From positions 1 to 14,479 of the forward strand of contig CAKQXG010000041.1 in the NCBI GenBank assembly GCA_934281515.1: DNA of 14,479 nt, in the 5' to 3' direction. Below the pieces are notes generated by a model that saw only the letters and a program-made list of their open reading frames with translations, was not told the origin of the DNA and made no database searches. Below are positions 6,525 through 12,372 of the stretch, piece by piece. Every line of letters starts with the position of its first letter. Within the stretch, counting starts at the first letter, position 1. The translations under genes were made by a program, and so were the position numbers. This stretch comes from an uncultured Clostridia bacterium. Lineage in GTDB: Bacteria; Bacillota; Clostridia; Christensenellales; CAG-314.

Positions 6525-7190
6525 TCAGTTTACATCTGCGGATTCAATCGACAAAGGTGTTTCCGCCACGTCGGATTGCGGCTCGACCACTGTAATTTTG
6601 CCCACCGACACTTCGTAGGCGGTACGCGTAACAATCGTTTCGTCGTCAAGTTTCTTCTGGTAGTTACGCGATTGTACTCTACCTGCAATGTTCACCTGCG
6701 TGCCGACGGTCAGTTTTTCGGCAAAACGCGCGTTACGTCCCCACACAATACAGGGAATGTAGTCGCTTTTGTTGTACTGCCTGTTGACGGCAATCAACAG
6801 GTCGCATATCTCGCGATTAAATGGCGTTGTACGATATACCGGCGGCTTGCACACAAAGCCCACCAGATTCATCGTGTTGGGGTTTACCGTCGAATCGAAC
6901 GGCACCACGTCGCGCACAAATACGGTCAGCATCAACTTGCTATGTTGCCCGACCACTTTGTTGTAGCTACGAAATTGACCGTGCAACGTCAGTTGTGCGC
7001 CGTCTACAAACATGTCGGACAGCAAGTGCTCCGACACAGACACAGGTAACACATCGTCCATGCCCGACAGACGTTTGACGGCAAGCGACACTTCGTAAAA
7101 CTTTTCTCCGAATATCTCATGCGAGTAAGTGGGTTGTCCGACAACCGTGCCGCACAAAGTTACGCTGTTGTTTGTTGATAGATTTGTCAT
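6525..7190 (-). CDS. Two-OB-fold single-stranded DNA-binding protein
   Basis: 221 residues, ATG with AAAGGAGT 8 nt upstream. It has two OB-like halves. OB1 (about 8-95) carries V-T-L-C-G-T-V, F-Y-E-V-S-L-A-V-K-R and L-T-L-H-G-Q-F-R-S-Y-N. OB2 (about 105-203) is closer to classical SSB: NLVGFVCKPPVYRTTPFNRE, L-L-I-A-V-N-R, YIPCIVWGRNARFAEKL, V-N-I-A-G-R-V-Q-S-R-N-Y. Similar paired-OB proteins are found in Clostridia alongside the essential SSB. The C-terminus (...IESADVN) lacks the acidic D-D-x-x-P-F tip that recruits repair and replication partners. Binding ssDNA is family knowledge; a specialised rather than replicative role is inferred from the missing tip. It has no operon partner: the next upstream gene ends 237 nt away. 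Confidence 0.85.
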   Translation of the reverse strand: MTNLSTNNSVTLCGTVVGQPTYSHEIFGEKFYEVSLAVKRLSGMDDVLPVSVSEHLLSDMFVDGAQLTLHGQFRSYNKVVGQHSKLMLTVFVRDVVPFDSTVNPNTMNLVGFVCKPPVYRTTPFNREICDLLIAVNRQYNKSDYIPCIVWGRNARFAEKLTVGTQVNIAGRVQSRNYQKKLDDETIVTRTAYEVSVGKITVVEPQSDVAETPLSIESADVN

Positions 7191-7247
7191 TTGTGTACTC
7201 CTTTTTGACCGTTTGTATTTTGGTTATATCTTTTTTTTGTATGTGGG

Positions 7248-7276
7248 GAAACCTTTTTGACAGGTAGAAACCTTTT
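7248..7276. repeat. Direct repeat GAAACCTTTT, two copies
   Basis: GAAACCTTTT occurs at 7248-7257 and 7267-7276, a 19-bp period (nearly two helical turns), about 58-86 bp upstream of the SSB-like start codon. Same-face spacing suggests a possible protein-binding site; no known consensus matches. Confidence 0.3.
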
Positions 7277-7316
7277 CGCGTAAAGAGTTTTTGCAAATAC
7301 CCCACTTTCAAAAGTT

Positions 7317-7356
7317 TTAAACTATTTTCGGCAAATTCTCTAATGCCACAGTTTAA
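7317..7356. other. Nested inverted repeat upstream of the SSB-like gene
   Basis: Outer perfect arms TTAAACT (7317-7323) and AGTTTAA (7350-7356), with inner GGCA (7330-7333) and TGCC (7344-7347). No T-run follows on either strand, so it is not a standard terminator. Confidence 0.35.
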
Positions 7357-7385
7357 TTCATCAAATCAGACCGTTATTCCAACCG

Positions 7386-7417
7386 AGTTTGCTTTTTACA
7401 GTGTTCTTTTGCAAACT
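7386..7417. other. Inverted repeat just downstream of deacetylase gene
   Basis: Perfect 7-bp arms AGTTTGC (7386-7392) and GCAAACT (7411-7417) with an 18-nt loop, 11 nt past the deacetylase stop on the minus strand. It may be a weak 3' end structure. No U-tract follows (the minus strand continues CGGTTGG). Confidence 0.35.
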
Positions 7418-7427
7418 TTACCGCATT

Positions 7428-8174
7428 TTATTGTGTCTGCGTCTGCACCAGTAACTTTTGTCTGCCTGTGCCGTCTATGTAGTAACCTTCACGATAAACA
7501 AGCTCTCCGACCGGCACCACAGACAACCCCTTCAAACGCATTGCTTCGAATATCAGCGGCAGAGCCTCTACGATGTGGTCGCTGTTGTTGTGGCACAGTA
7601 TAATGTCGCCGCTGTCGGCACGTTGAACACGCGCTGCAATTTCGCCTGCGGAAAGTCCCTTCCAATCAAGACTGTCCACACTCCATTGCACTGCCATCAA
7701 TCCTTGCTCGCCACACACTGTCAGCAACGTGTTGTTGTAGTCTCCGAACGGCGGTCGGAACAAGGTTACGGGTGCGCCGGTAATATCGAAAATTTTACGA
7801 CTGCTTGCAGACAATTCTTTTGCGATTTCGTCGGCAGACAGTTTGCTCATATGCGGGTGAGTGTCGCTGTGCGTACCTATTTCAAATCCGCGTGACTGTA
7901 TCTCGGCAGTCATTTCGGGGTACTTGTCCACCCAGAAACCGACAAGAAAGAATGTCGCTTTGACCCCGTACTTGTCGCAAACGTCCATGATACTGCGCGT
8001 TTTGTCCGCGCCCCACGCCGCGTCAAAACTTATCGCACACACTTTGTCGGTACGATCGACGCAATAAATCGGTACAAGTCTGTTTTTGGCAAACGCCTGT
8101 GCATACATACCTGCGCCGCAAACAAACACTGCGCACAACACAACGGCGGCAACGGCAACAATAAGCGATTTCAT
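7428..8174 (-). CDS. Polysaccharide deacetylase (NodB fold), PdaB-like
   Basis: 248 residues from the ATG at 8174, which has AGGA 6 nt upstream. A longer frame to 8303 is unlikely because it runs through a TGATATAAT promoter. An N-terminal membrane/signal segment (1-23) puts the domain outside the membrane. CE4 motifs: S-F-D-A-A-W-G (49-55), H-S-D-T-H-P (102-107, both metal histidines present), RPPFGDYN (140-147), W-S-V-D-S-L-D-W (164-171) and I-L-C-H-N-N (192-197, the final His). In motif 1 the usual F-D-D is F-D-A: the catalytic Asp is kept, the metal-binding Asp replaced. That variant is known in PdaB/YlxY-type members of Bacillota, which are linked to spore cortex or envelope polysaccharide. 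The family removes N-acetyl groups from GlcNAc or MurNAc; whether this one is active is uncertain. Confidence 0.87.
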   Translation of the reverse strand: MKSLIVAVAAVVLCAVFVCGAGMYAQAFAKNRLVPIYCVDRTDKVCAISFDAAWGADKTRSIMDVCDKYGVKATFFLVGFWVDKYPEMTAEIQSRGFEIGTHSDTHPHMSKLSADEIAKELSASSRKIFDITGAPVTLFRPPFGDYNNTLLTVCGEQGLMAVQWSVDSLDWKGLSAGEIAARVQRADSGDIILCHNNSDHIVEALPLIFEAMRLKGLSVVPVGELVYREGYYIDGTGRQKLLVQTQTQ

Positions 8175-8193
8175 TGCAAATCCTTGTACTTGC

Positions 8194-8202
8194 ATTATAT
8201 CA
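8194..8202 (-). promoter_or_regulatory. Extended -10 promoter for deacetylase
   Basis: On the minus strand TGATATAAT, a perfect TATAAT with TGn, identical to the extended -10 at 4297-4305. No convincing -35 at 17 nt. The start would be near 8187, leaving a short leader before the ATG at 8174 and ruling out the upstream ATGs. Confidence 0.5.
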
Positions 8203-8354
8203 CATTCCCCTTTTAAAAATTTTGATGTTTTTGTCGAATAAAACGGAATTTTGTATATTGTATTCACAATGACACGAATAAATGCAAGCGCCGAATTGCC
8301 CATAACCGTTTCAGATGCAAATACATTTTTATCCTGCTTGTGCTTCGTCGATAA

Positions 8355-8389
8355 TAAAAAAACACCGAGCGGTCAATACCTACCCGGTG
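8355..8389 (-). terminator. Intrinsic terminator after zinc-ribbon membrane protein
   Basis: On the minus strand CACCG (8389-8385) pairs with CGGTG (8367-8363). The stem extends by wobble pairs and, after one bulged base, by an inner GGT/ACC pair. Seven Ts (8362-8356) follow the stem. It lies 31 nt past the stop of the 8420 gene. Confidence 0.85.
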
Positions 8390-8419
8390 CATGTATCAAT
8401 ATTTATTATTTAACTACAA

Positions 8420-8938
8420 TCAAATCTTTTTTCCGCAAGACTTGCAAAACTCGCTGTCGTGGTCGACGGTCTGTCCGCAATAGGGACACTTCCTGACAAG
8501 TTGTTTGCCACACTTTTTGCAGAAACCTGCGTCGGGATCGTTTTGCTCTCCGCAAGTCGGACAAATCGTTTTGTCTCCGCGTACGGCATTACCGATACTG
8601 ACAATCGTCGGAGTCATTTCTTCCCCTACCTGTTGCATAATGGGAACGCTGTCGTTTTTGACAAACGTAGCGATGTCCTTGCGGAATCCGAAAATCATCA
8701 TAACCATACCCACGGCAAACAATGGCATGCCGATAAAAGCAAGGAAAAACAGTTGCGGCATCTTTGACGGGTCGGAAAACGCCTTAAAAAAGTCAATCAA
8801 TGCAACTACTGTCAATGCCAATCCGATTGCAGCCAGTATTGCACCTAAAATCTTAAACATAAGGCGTTTCTTTTCGTGGCGTTGTCTTTCTTCGTGTATT
8901 TGTTGTTCGGTCCGAGGGGACTGTCCGTTGTAAGACAT
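8420..8938 (-). CDS. Membrane protein with C-terminal double zinc ribbon
   Basis: 172 residues from the ATG at 8938, chosen over an in-frame ATG at 8980 because AGGAGGT (8945-8951) lies 6 nt upstream of it. The order is: a polar, charged N-terminus (1-25, rich in E/Q/R/H); two membrane helices (about 28-50 and 62-84); an amphipathic linker; and two zinc ribbons, C-P-T-C...F-C-K-K-C-G (126-143) and C-P-Y-C...F-C-K-S-C-G (151-169). This is the double zinc ribbon pattern common in uncharacterised Bacillota membrane proteins. Both ends should face the cytoplasm. It is transcribed alone, from a promoter at 9010-9038 to the terminator at 8355-8389. No specific function is known; protein-protein contact through the ribbons is inference. 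Confidence 0.85.
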   Translation of the reverse strand: MSYNGQSPRTEQQIHEERQRHEKKRLMFKILGAILAAIGLALTVVALIDFFKAFSDPSKMPQLFFLAFIGMPLFAVGMVMMIFGFRKDIATFVKNDSVPIMQQVGEEMTPTIVSIGNAVRGDKTICPTCGEQNDPDAGFCKKCGKQLVRKCPYCGQTVDHDSEFCKSCGKKI

Positions 8939-9009
8939 AAATTTACCTCCTGTAAACCCCAACAAAGTTACCGCAAGCAATCTCGCAAAGGCACTTTATT
9001 GTTGTCAAC

Positions 9010-9038
9010 ATTATACACTATGCTTCGTTTTTTTGCAA
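9010..9038 (-). promoter_or_regulatory. Promoter for zinc-ribbon membrane protein
   Basis: On the minus strand TTGCAA (9033-9038), a 17-nt spacer and TATAAT (9010-9015). The start should be near 9003, leaving a leader of about 65 nt. The 14-bp inverted repeat at 9047-9094 lies immediately upstream. Confidence 0.65.
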
Positions 9039-9046
9039 CGACATCC

Positions 9047-9094
9047 ATGCAAATTTTTGTCCGTTTTACCAAAATTTTACACAAAAATTTGCAT
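9047..9094. repeat. Perfect 14-bp inverted repeat between murG and the next promoter
   Basis: Arms ATGCAAATTTTTGT (9047-9060) and ACAAAAATTTGCAT (9081-9094), 20-nt loop. The right arm overlaps the first four bases of the GCATACGTATCAA motif. No T-run follows on the minus strand, so it is not a classical terminator of murG, which ends about 50 nt before it. Confidence 0.6.
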
Positions 9095-9110
9095 ACGTAT
9101 CAAAAAATTT
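9091..9110 (+). repeat. GCATACGTATCAAAAAATTT motif, copy 2
   Basis: Shares the 13-mer with copies at 2540 and 12420-12432, and is followed by AAAAATTT, one A longer than copy 1. It overlaps the right arm of the 9047-9094 inverted repeat in a non-coding gap. Confidence 0.5.
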
Positions 9111-9142
9111 GTAACAAAGTCACAAGTACTACACACGTCAGT

Positions 9143-10195
9143 TTACAATCCGAGCAACACTCTTGCGCAACGCTCGGTACCGTCAAGCAAAATCGCCAAT
9201 TGTTTTTGTCGGGCACGTATCTCGTTGCCGTATACGTAGGCTTCGTCCAAGGCAAAAGGTAACGTTTCGGAAAGACCGTCGTTGTCGGCAATTACCCCGC
9301 ACCCTGCCTTTGCAAAGTAGTCGGCGTTTTGTGCCTGCTCACCGCGAGAACCACTGGCTAGCGGTACGGCTACGAACGGCACACTACACAACGTCAACTC
9401 GCAAAGCGTTGTACTGCCTGCACGGGTAAGGCACACATCGGCGGCGGCAAACAAGTCGGACGGATCGGGAACGTACTCCGCTTGATGAACAAAACCGCAA
9501 TCCACACGCTTACCTTTGCCCGTCAACACAAATATGTCAAATTTGTCTGCCAGGGCAGGATTTGCGACAATTGCCGCATTTAACGACGCCGCGCCTAAAC
9601 TGCCGCCAACAACAAGTAACAACGGTTTTTTACCGTCAAAACCCGTTTGCTCAAGCCCTTTTGCGCGTACTCCGTTTGTCAATCCGCGACGTATCGGCAA
9701 CCCTACACACTTTGTCTTGTTGCCGATAGGAAATGCCGACAATTTTTCATCGGCAAACCGCATGCAGATTTTGTTTGCAAGACCCAGCGACATATCGCTT
9801 TCATGCAATACAGTGCGAATACCTTCTTGCCGAGCGGCTATCACCACAGGCAAACCGACATAACCGCCCTTACTGAACACCACGTCGGGCGACAATTCTT
9901 GCAATATCTTACGCGCCTGTCGCACACTTGTCGCCAGTCGAAACGGCAACAGAAGATTGCTCGGAGAAAGGCTCCTACGAAATTTGTATGCGTCTATATG
10001 CCTGTAACAAACAATCTTGCCGCTCTTTACATAAGGTTCCACAAGCGATTTGTCTCGCAAGGAACCGCCCACGTAATACAACGTGGGTCGTTCAGAAACA
10101 AGTTTCTTGCCTTCAGGCGACATCAGAAAGTCGCAAATAGCCAGGTTCGGCGTAACATGTCCTGCAGTACCGCCACCGCAAAATAGAATTTTCAT
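9143..10195 (-). CDS. murG: UDP-GlcNAc:lipid I GlcNAc transferase MurG
   Basis: 350 residues, normal length. MurG adds GlcNAc to lipid I on the inner face of the cytoplasmic membrane, giving lipid II for peptidoglycan. Visible GT-B motifs: GGGTAGHVTP (7-16), F-S-K-G-G-Y-V-G-L-P-V, H-E-S-D-M-S-L-G-L-A-N-K (the usual H-E-Q-N/S-D block), VVGGSLGAASLN, F-A-A-A-D-V-C-L-T-R-A-G-S-T-T-L-C-E-L (the R-A-G-x-x-T-x-x-E nucleotide-sugar loop) and S-R-G-E-Q-A-Q-N-A-D-Y-F, the SRG(D/E)Q...NA form seen in Clostridia/Bacilli. The ATG at 10195 starts directly at the glycine-rich loop, but no Shine-Dalgarno is visible before it. It is not inside a dcw cluster: the neighbours are DUF4363 upstream and a zinc-ribbon membrane protein downstream. 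Confidence 0.95.
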   Translation of the reverse strand: MKILFCGGGTAGHVTPNLAICDFLMSPEGKKLVSERPTLYYVGGSLRDKSLVEPYVKSGKIVCYRHIDAYKFRRSLSPSNLLLPFRLATSVRQARKILQELSPDVVFSKGGYVGLPVVIAARQEGIRTVLHESDMSLGLANKICMRFADEKLSAFPIGNKTKCVGLPIRRGLTNGVRAKGLEQTGFDGKKPLLLVVGGSLGAASLNAAIVANPALADKFDIFVLTGKGKRVDCGFVHQAEYVPDPSDLFAAADVCLTRAGSTTLCELTLCSVPFVAVPLASGSRGEQAQNADYFAKAGCGVIADNDGLSETLPFALDEAYVYGNEIRARQKQLAILLDGTERCARVLLGL

Positions 10196-10261
10196 ACCAT
10201 TAGTTTACGCAATTTTTACCATAAATGTGTATAGACAACCTTATGCTTGCTTTGCCCACAT

Positions 10262-10301
10262 GCAAAATGTCCCTGCAATTGTTGCAAGGACATATGTTTG
10301 C
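10262..10301. other. Long imperfect hairpin in the murG leader
   Basis: GCAAA-ATGTCC-C-TGCAA, loop TTG, TTGCA-A-GGACAT-ATG-TTTGC. This gives 16 paired bases, one C/A mismatch and one 3-nt bulge. It lies between the DUF4363 stop (10318) and the murG ATG (10195). No T-run follows on the minus strand, so termination is unlikely; an mRNA processing or leader structure is possible. Confidence 0.5.
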
Positions 10302-10317
10302 GTTTGATCGACACGCA

Positions 10318-10695
10318 TTACAAAATATGCTTGATATTTGGTATCATCAGATGCGGAACGTAATCCAACAATTCTTCCACAACAGACAGTTGCGCCGTCA
10401 CCTGTTTGTAGTCACCCTGCCTTACATACGCTTCCGCCTCGGCGAAACGAAGATTTATTTCATAAACGTCCACGTGCGGCAAGAGCAGTTCGCTGGTTTC
10501 TCGCAGACGCACCCACCTCTCGCGAAACTCGTCAAAGCGGGCTTCGGAGAGGGTTTCGGCGTCGCTTGCCGCAATCACCTCAAGGCATTCTTCGTGCAGT
10601 TCGTCGTAGGCTTTTTTAAGAAGCACTACTTCCAACACGCCGCACGTCAGCACTAAAACAAGCGCGACGAGACCGGCAATAATATTGGCGTTCAT
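10318..10695 (-). CDS. DUF4363-family protein
   Basis: 125 residues, ATG with GGAGGTG 6 nt upstream. An N-terminal membrane helix (about 5-27) is followed by an all-helical, acidic domain: E-E-C-L-E-V-I, RFDEFRERWVRLRE, LRFAEAEAYVRQGDYKQV, and a closing L-L-D-Y-V-P-H-L-M-I-P-N-I-K-H-I-L that matches the E-Y-I/V-P...N-I-L ending of DUF4363. The family is typically encoded directly after a DUF421 gene in Clostridia, as here: its ATG overlaps the DUF421 stop by ATGA. The likely topology is a helical domain outside the membrane, tethered by the N-terminal helix. The function is unknown; partnership with the DUF421 protein is inferred from coupling and family habit. Confidence 0.8.
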   Translation of the reverse strand: MNANIIAGLVALVLVLTCGVLEVVLLKKAYDELHEECLEVIAASDAETLSEARFDEFRERWVRLRETSELLLPHVDVYEINLRFAEAEAYVRQGDYKQVTAQLSVVEELLDYVPHLMIPNIKHIL

Positions 10696-11408
10696 TTCTG
10701 CACCTCCGTATCGAAGAATTCAACCGCCCCTTTGTATCGTTGTAAAGTGGCGCGGTTGTTTTCATCGATGCAAAGCAACAAGATGTCTTTCACCTTGGCG
10801 TGCCTTGCCGCAACGACAGGCATGACGTTTTCGCGCGTGAAGCCGTTGTTAGCCATGTCCTTGTCGCACCATTTACCCTCTACAATTACAGGAATCGGCA
10901 GCGTTTGTTGTTTGTCCGACATTTGTTTGTTGGCAATTACCGTCAGTTGACCGTTTGTTTCCATAATACCGTAAGTTACTTCTTCCAGCGAAAAGTACTC
11001 CGCGGCTCGCATTGCCTGCAACAAATCGTTGACATGCATATTAAGCTTGGCAAGCGCCGCCGTGTCAATGCCGTACTGGTCGATTACCATCACGGGTTTA
11101 CCGCTGATGATACCCTGCACGGTACTGCTCTTCGACAACAAAAGTATAGTCTGGTGTATGACAAACATTGTAAGTATTGCCACAATACCAAAGGTAATAG
11201 GAATCGATCGGTCCGCCATAGGAATGCAAGCCAACTCCGAAATGACCAGTGTAATGACCAATTCAAATGGCTCCATTTCCCCGATTTGACGTTTACCCAT
11301 CAGCCGAAATACAAACAACAGTACGACAAACAGAATGATTGCCCTAATGAAGATTATCAGCATACCTACATTATGTGGCAATGCCGCAAACAATATACAT
11401 AAGTACAA
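10692..11408 (-). CDS. DUF421 membrane protein (YetF family)
   Basis: 238 residues from the first ATG, 224 if it starts at the ATG at 11366. The shorter form fits the family better, because YetF proteins begin with the hydrophobic I-I-F-I-R-A-I-I-L-F-V-V-L-L block. Neither start has a good ribosome binding site. It has three membrane helices in the first ~90 residues with the signature R-L-M-G-K-R-Q-I-G-E-M-E-P-F-E-L-V-I-T and I-S-E-L-A-C-I-P-M-A-D. Then comes the soluble DUF421 domain with G-K-P-V-M-V-I-D-Q-Y-G, D-L-L-Q-A-M-R, V-T-Y-G-I-M-E-T-N-G-Q-L-T-V and L-P-I-P-V-I-V-E-G. Family members in Bacillus are linked to spore and envelope properties but have no settled biochemical role. It is coupled to the DUF4363 gene by a 4-nt overlap. 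Confidence 0.88.
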   Translation of the reverse strand: MYLCILFAALPHNVGMLIIFIRAIILFVVLLFVFRLMGKRQIGEMEPFELVITLVISELACIPMADRSIPITFGIVAILTMFVIHQTILLLSKSSTVQGIISGKPVMVIDQYGIDTAALAKLNMHVNDLLQAMRAAEYFSLEEVTYGIMETNGQLTVIANKQMSDKQQTLPIPVIVEGKWCDKDMANNGFTRENVMPVVAARHAKVKDILLLCIDENNRATLQRYKGAVEFFDTEVQK

Positions 11409-11444
11409 GCAATTGCACGTTTTTTTGAGAAATATTAGTTGTCG

Positions 11445-11456
11445 GTTCCGAAGAAC
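11445..11456 (-). other. Small cUUCGg tetraloop hairpin between ECF and DUF421 genes
   Basis: On the minus strand GTTC-TTCG-GAAC, a 4-bp stem closed by the stable C(UUCG)G loop, 23 nt after the ECF S-component stop. No T-run follows, so it is more likely a 3' end stabiliser or incidental than a terminator. Confidence 0.25.
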
Positions 11457-11478
11457 TCTCGATTTTTATTCGAAACTA

Positions 11479-12102
11479 CTACTTCTCCGATTCTTGCCTG
11501 TTTGCACTCTCTTGCGGCAATAATTTTGCAAGAGCTTTATCTAATGCTTTTGTACCCAGAAGCGTTGCCAACAACACGCCGTTTATCGCATAATTGAGCA
11601 AGGCAACAGGTGTACGTGCACCTGCAAATACCCAAAAAGACTTGCGTATTTGCGATTGGTCCATTGTCAGGAATTGCACAAAACCACTAGGCGACGGGCG
11701 TACGCCGACAACTACCTGCAACCACAAACCGAAATTGTTTATAAATGTAGTACACACGACAAAACAAGTCACCACTCCGACGACCAATGCAAGCAGTCTT
11801 TTGTCGGGCAACAGCTTAAAACACAAGCCTGCAATCAGTCCCGTCAGCAGGCAGCTCAGACCGATAAAATAATTGTATCCCATGCCGCCCATCGGGTTGA
11901 TAAAGTGAGCAATCAGGTCGCCGAGAAACCCGACTGTCATTGCCGAGATTGTACCGAGATACGCCGCCGCGACAAACGATACAACAATCGTAAAGGAAAT
12001 TACTCTGCTGAAATTAGGCGTAAGCGGGATTGTAAACATGTTTGCAACGACAGACAATGCACACAACATTGCAGTTGCACAAATACGAAAAGTTTTGGAC
12101 AT
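11479..12102 (-). CDS. ECF transporter S component, possibly folate-type
   Basis: 207 residues from the ATG at 12102, chosen because AAAGGAG lies 7 nt upstream; an in-frame extension to 12225 runs through the leader. It has six predicted membrane segments. The first carries R-I-C-A-T-A-M-L-C-A-L-S-V-V, the common A-x-x-x-A opening of S components. Then come V-S-F-V-A-A-A-Y-L-G-T-I, G-F-L-G-D-L-I-A-H-F-I-N-P and Y-F-I-G-L-S-C-L-L-T-G-L-I-A-G. S components bind a vitamin outside and load it into the shared EcfA-A'-T energy module, which is not encoded here. The G-x-x-x-D-L-I...G-L-x-G pattern is closest to FolT-like members in my recollection, but the substrate cannot be fixed. Expression is probably leader-controlled (see 12103-12297). 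Confidence 0.83.
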   Translation of the reverse strand: MSKTFRICATAMLCALSVVANMFTIPLTPNFSRVISFTIVVSFVAAAYLGTISAMTVGFLGDLIAHFINPMGGMGYNYFIGLSCLLTGLIAGLCFKLLPDKRLLALVVGVVTCFVVCTTFINNFGLWLQVVVGVRPSPSGFVQFLTMDQSQIRKSFWVFAGARTPVALLNYAINGVLLATLLGTKALDKALAKLLPQESANRQESEK

Positions 12103-12109
12103 AAAAAAA

Positions 12110-12132
12110 CTCCTTTTGCAAATTGGCAAAAG
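12110..12132 (-). promoter_or_regulatory. Hairpin sequestering the ECF ribosome binding site
   Basis: On the minus strand CTTTTGC (12132-12126), loop CAATTT, GCAAAAG (12119-12113). The Shine-Dalgarno AAGGAG (12115-12110) shares three bases with the 3' arm. After a G-G mismatch the stem continues ACT/AGT, and T7 follows, so the same structure could act as terminator or translation block. Confidence 0.6.
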
Positions 12133-12172
12133 CAGTCCGAAAAGTGAATATACACATACACCACCGACGCGC

Positions 12173-12237
12173 GACATATGAGCCGCAACGCAAGCAAATG
12201 CAACGGACCCGACGATGCACCGCATGACAAATGAGCC
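12173..12237 (-). repeat. Repeated 12-nt motif in the ECF leader
   Basis: GGCTCATTTGTC (12237-12226) and GGCTCATATGTC (12184-12173) differ at one base and start 53 nt apart in the same orientation. This is possible internal duplication of a leader structure. Confidence 0.45.
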
Positions 12238-12303
12238 ACTTCGTCCGCGATTTTGTCCCCAAAACGCAGCACTTTACGCGCACAATCGTATTTTGCTAGG
12301 TGT

Positions 12304-12332
12304 ATTATAGCAGTTTACGCCATCGTTGGCAA
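12304..12332 (-). promoter_or_regulatory. Strong promoter for ECF S component
   Basis: On the minus strand TTGCCA (12327-12332), a 17-nt spacer and TATAAT (12304-12309). It sits 196 nt upstream of the ribosome binding site-supported start, which makes a long leader certain if it is used. Confidence 0.75.
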
Positions 12333-12333
12333 G

Positions 12334-12350
12334 CGTTTAGACGGTAAACG
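12334..12350. promoter_or_regulatory. Dyad abutting the -35 of the ECF promoter
   Basis: CGTTTA (12334-12339), loop GACGG, TAAACG (12345-12350): perfect 6-bp arms beginning two bases upstream of the -35 hexamer. This is either an activator/repressor site or a weak 3' hairpin of murI, without a T-run. Confidence 0.35.
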
Positions 12351-12372
12351 AAAGTAAATATTTTTGACAAAA

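Larger units (their letters stand above)
12103..12297 (-). promoter_or_regulatory. Structured ~195-nt leader of ECF gene (candidate riboswitch)
   Basis: The leader runs from the predicted start near 12297 to the ATG at 12102. At its 3' end a perfect 7-bp hairpin (12113-12132) overlaps the Shine-Dalgarno and is followed by seven Ts directly before the ATG. Upstream, a 12-nt motif GGCTCAT(T/A)TGTC occurs twice on the minus strand, and GACGA/TCGTC and GACAAA/TTTGTC pairs could form further stems. I looked for TPP, FMN, cobalamin, preQ1 and tetrahydrofolate consensus elements and saw none. A vitamin-responsive element of unrecognised class is inference. Confidence 0.45.

Noticed and set aside
7241..7260. 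DnaA-box-like sequence near the SSB-like gene (TTTCCCCACA on minus)
   Set aside because: Two mismatches to the TTATNCACA consensus, single copy, no dnaA/dnaN nearby and no AT-rich unwinding element; not an origin.
7428..8303. Longer deacetylase start at 8303 (or at 8195)
   Set aside because: The added codons run through an extended -10 box (TGATATAAT, 8194-8202) and have no adequate ribosome binding site; the ATG at 8174 has AGGA at good spacing and opens a signal/membrane segment.
9103..9125. Weak TTTG/CAAA stem plus T6 as a murG terminator
   Set aside because: A 4-bp A/T-rich stem is too weak to call; the T-run belongs to the repeated motif region.
11445..11456. cUUCGg hairpin as the terminator of the ECF gene
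   Set aside because: The stem is only 4 bp and no T-run follows on the minus strand.
12103..12283. Minus-strand open frames upstream of the ECF gene as a small gene or N-terminal extension
   Set aside because: The frames lack ribosome binding sites, have low-quality protein composition and lie in the leader between a strong promoter and an RBS-supported ATG.
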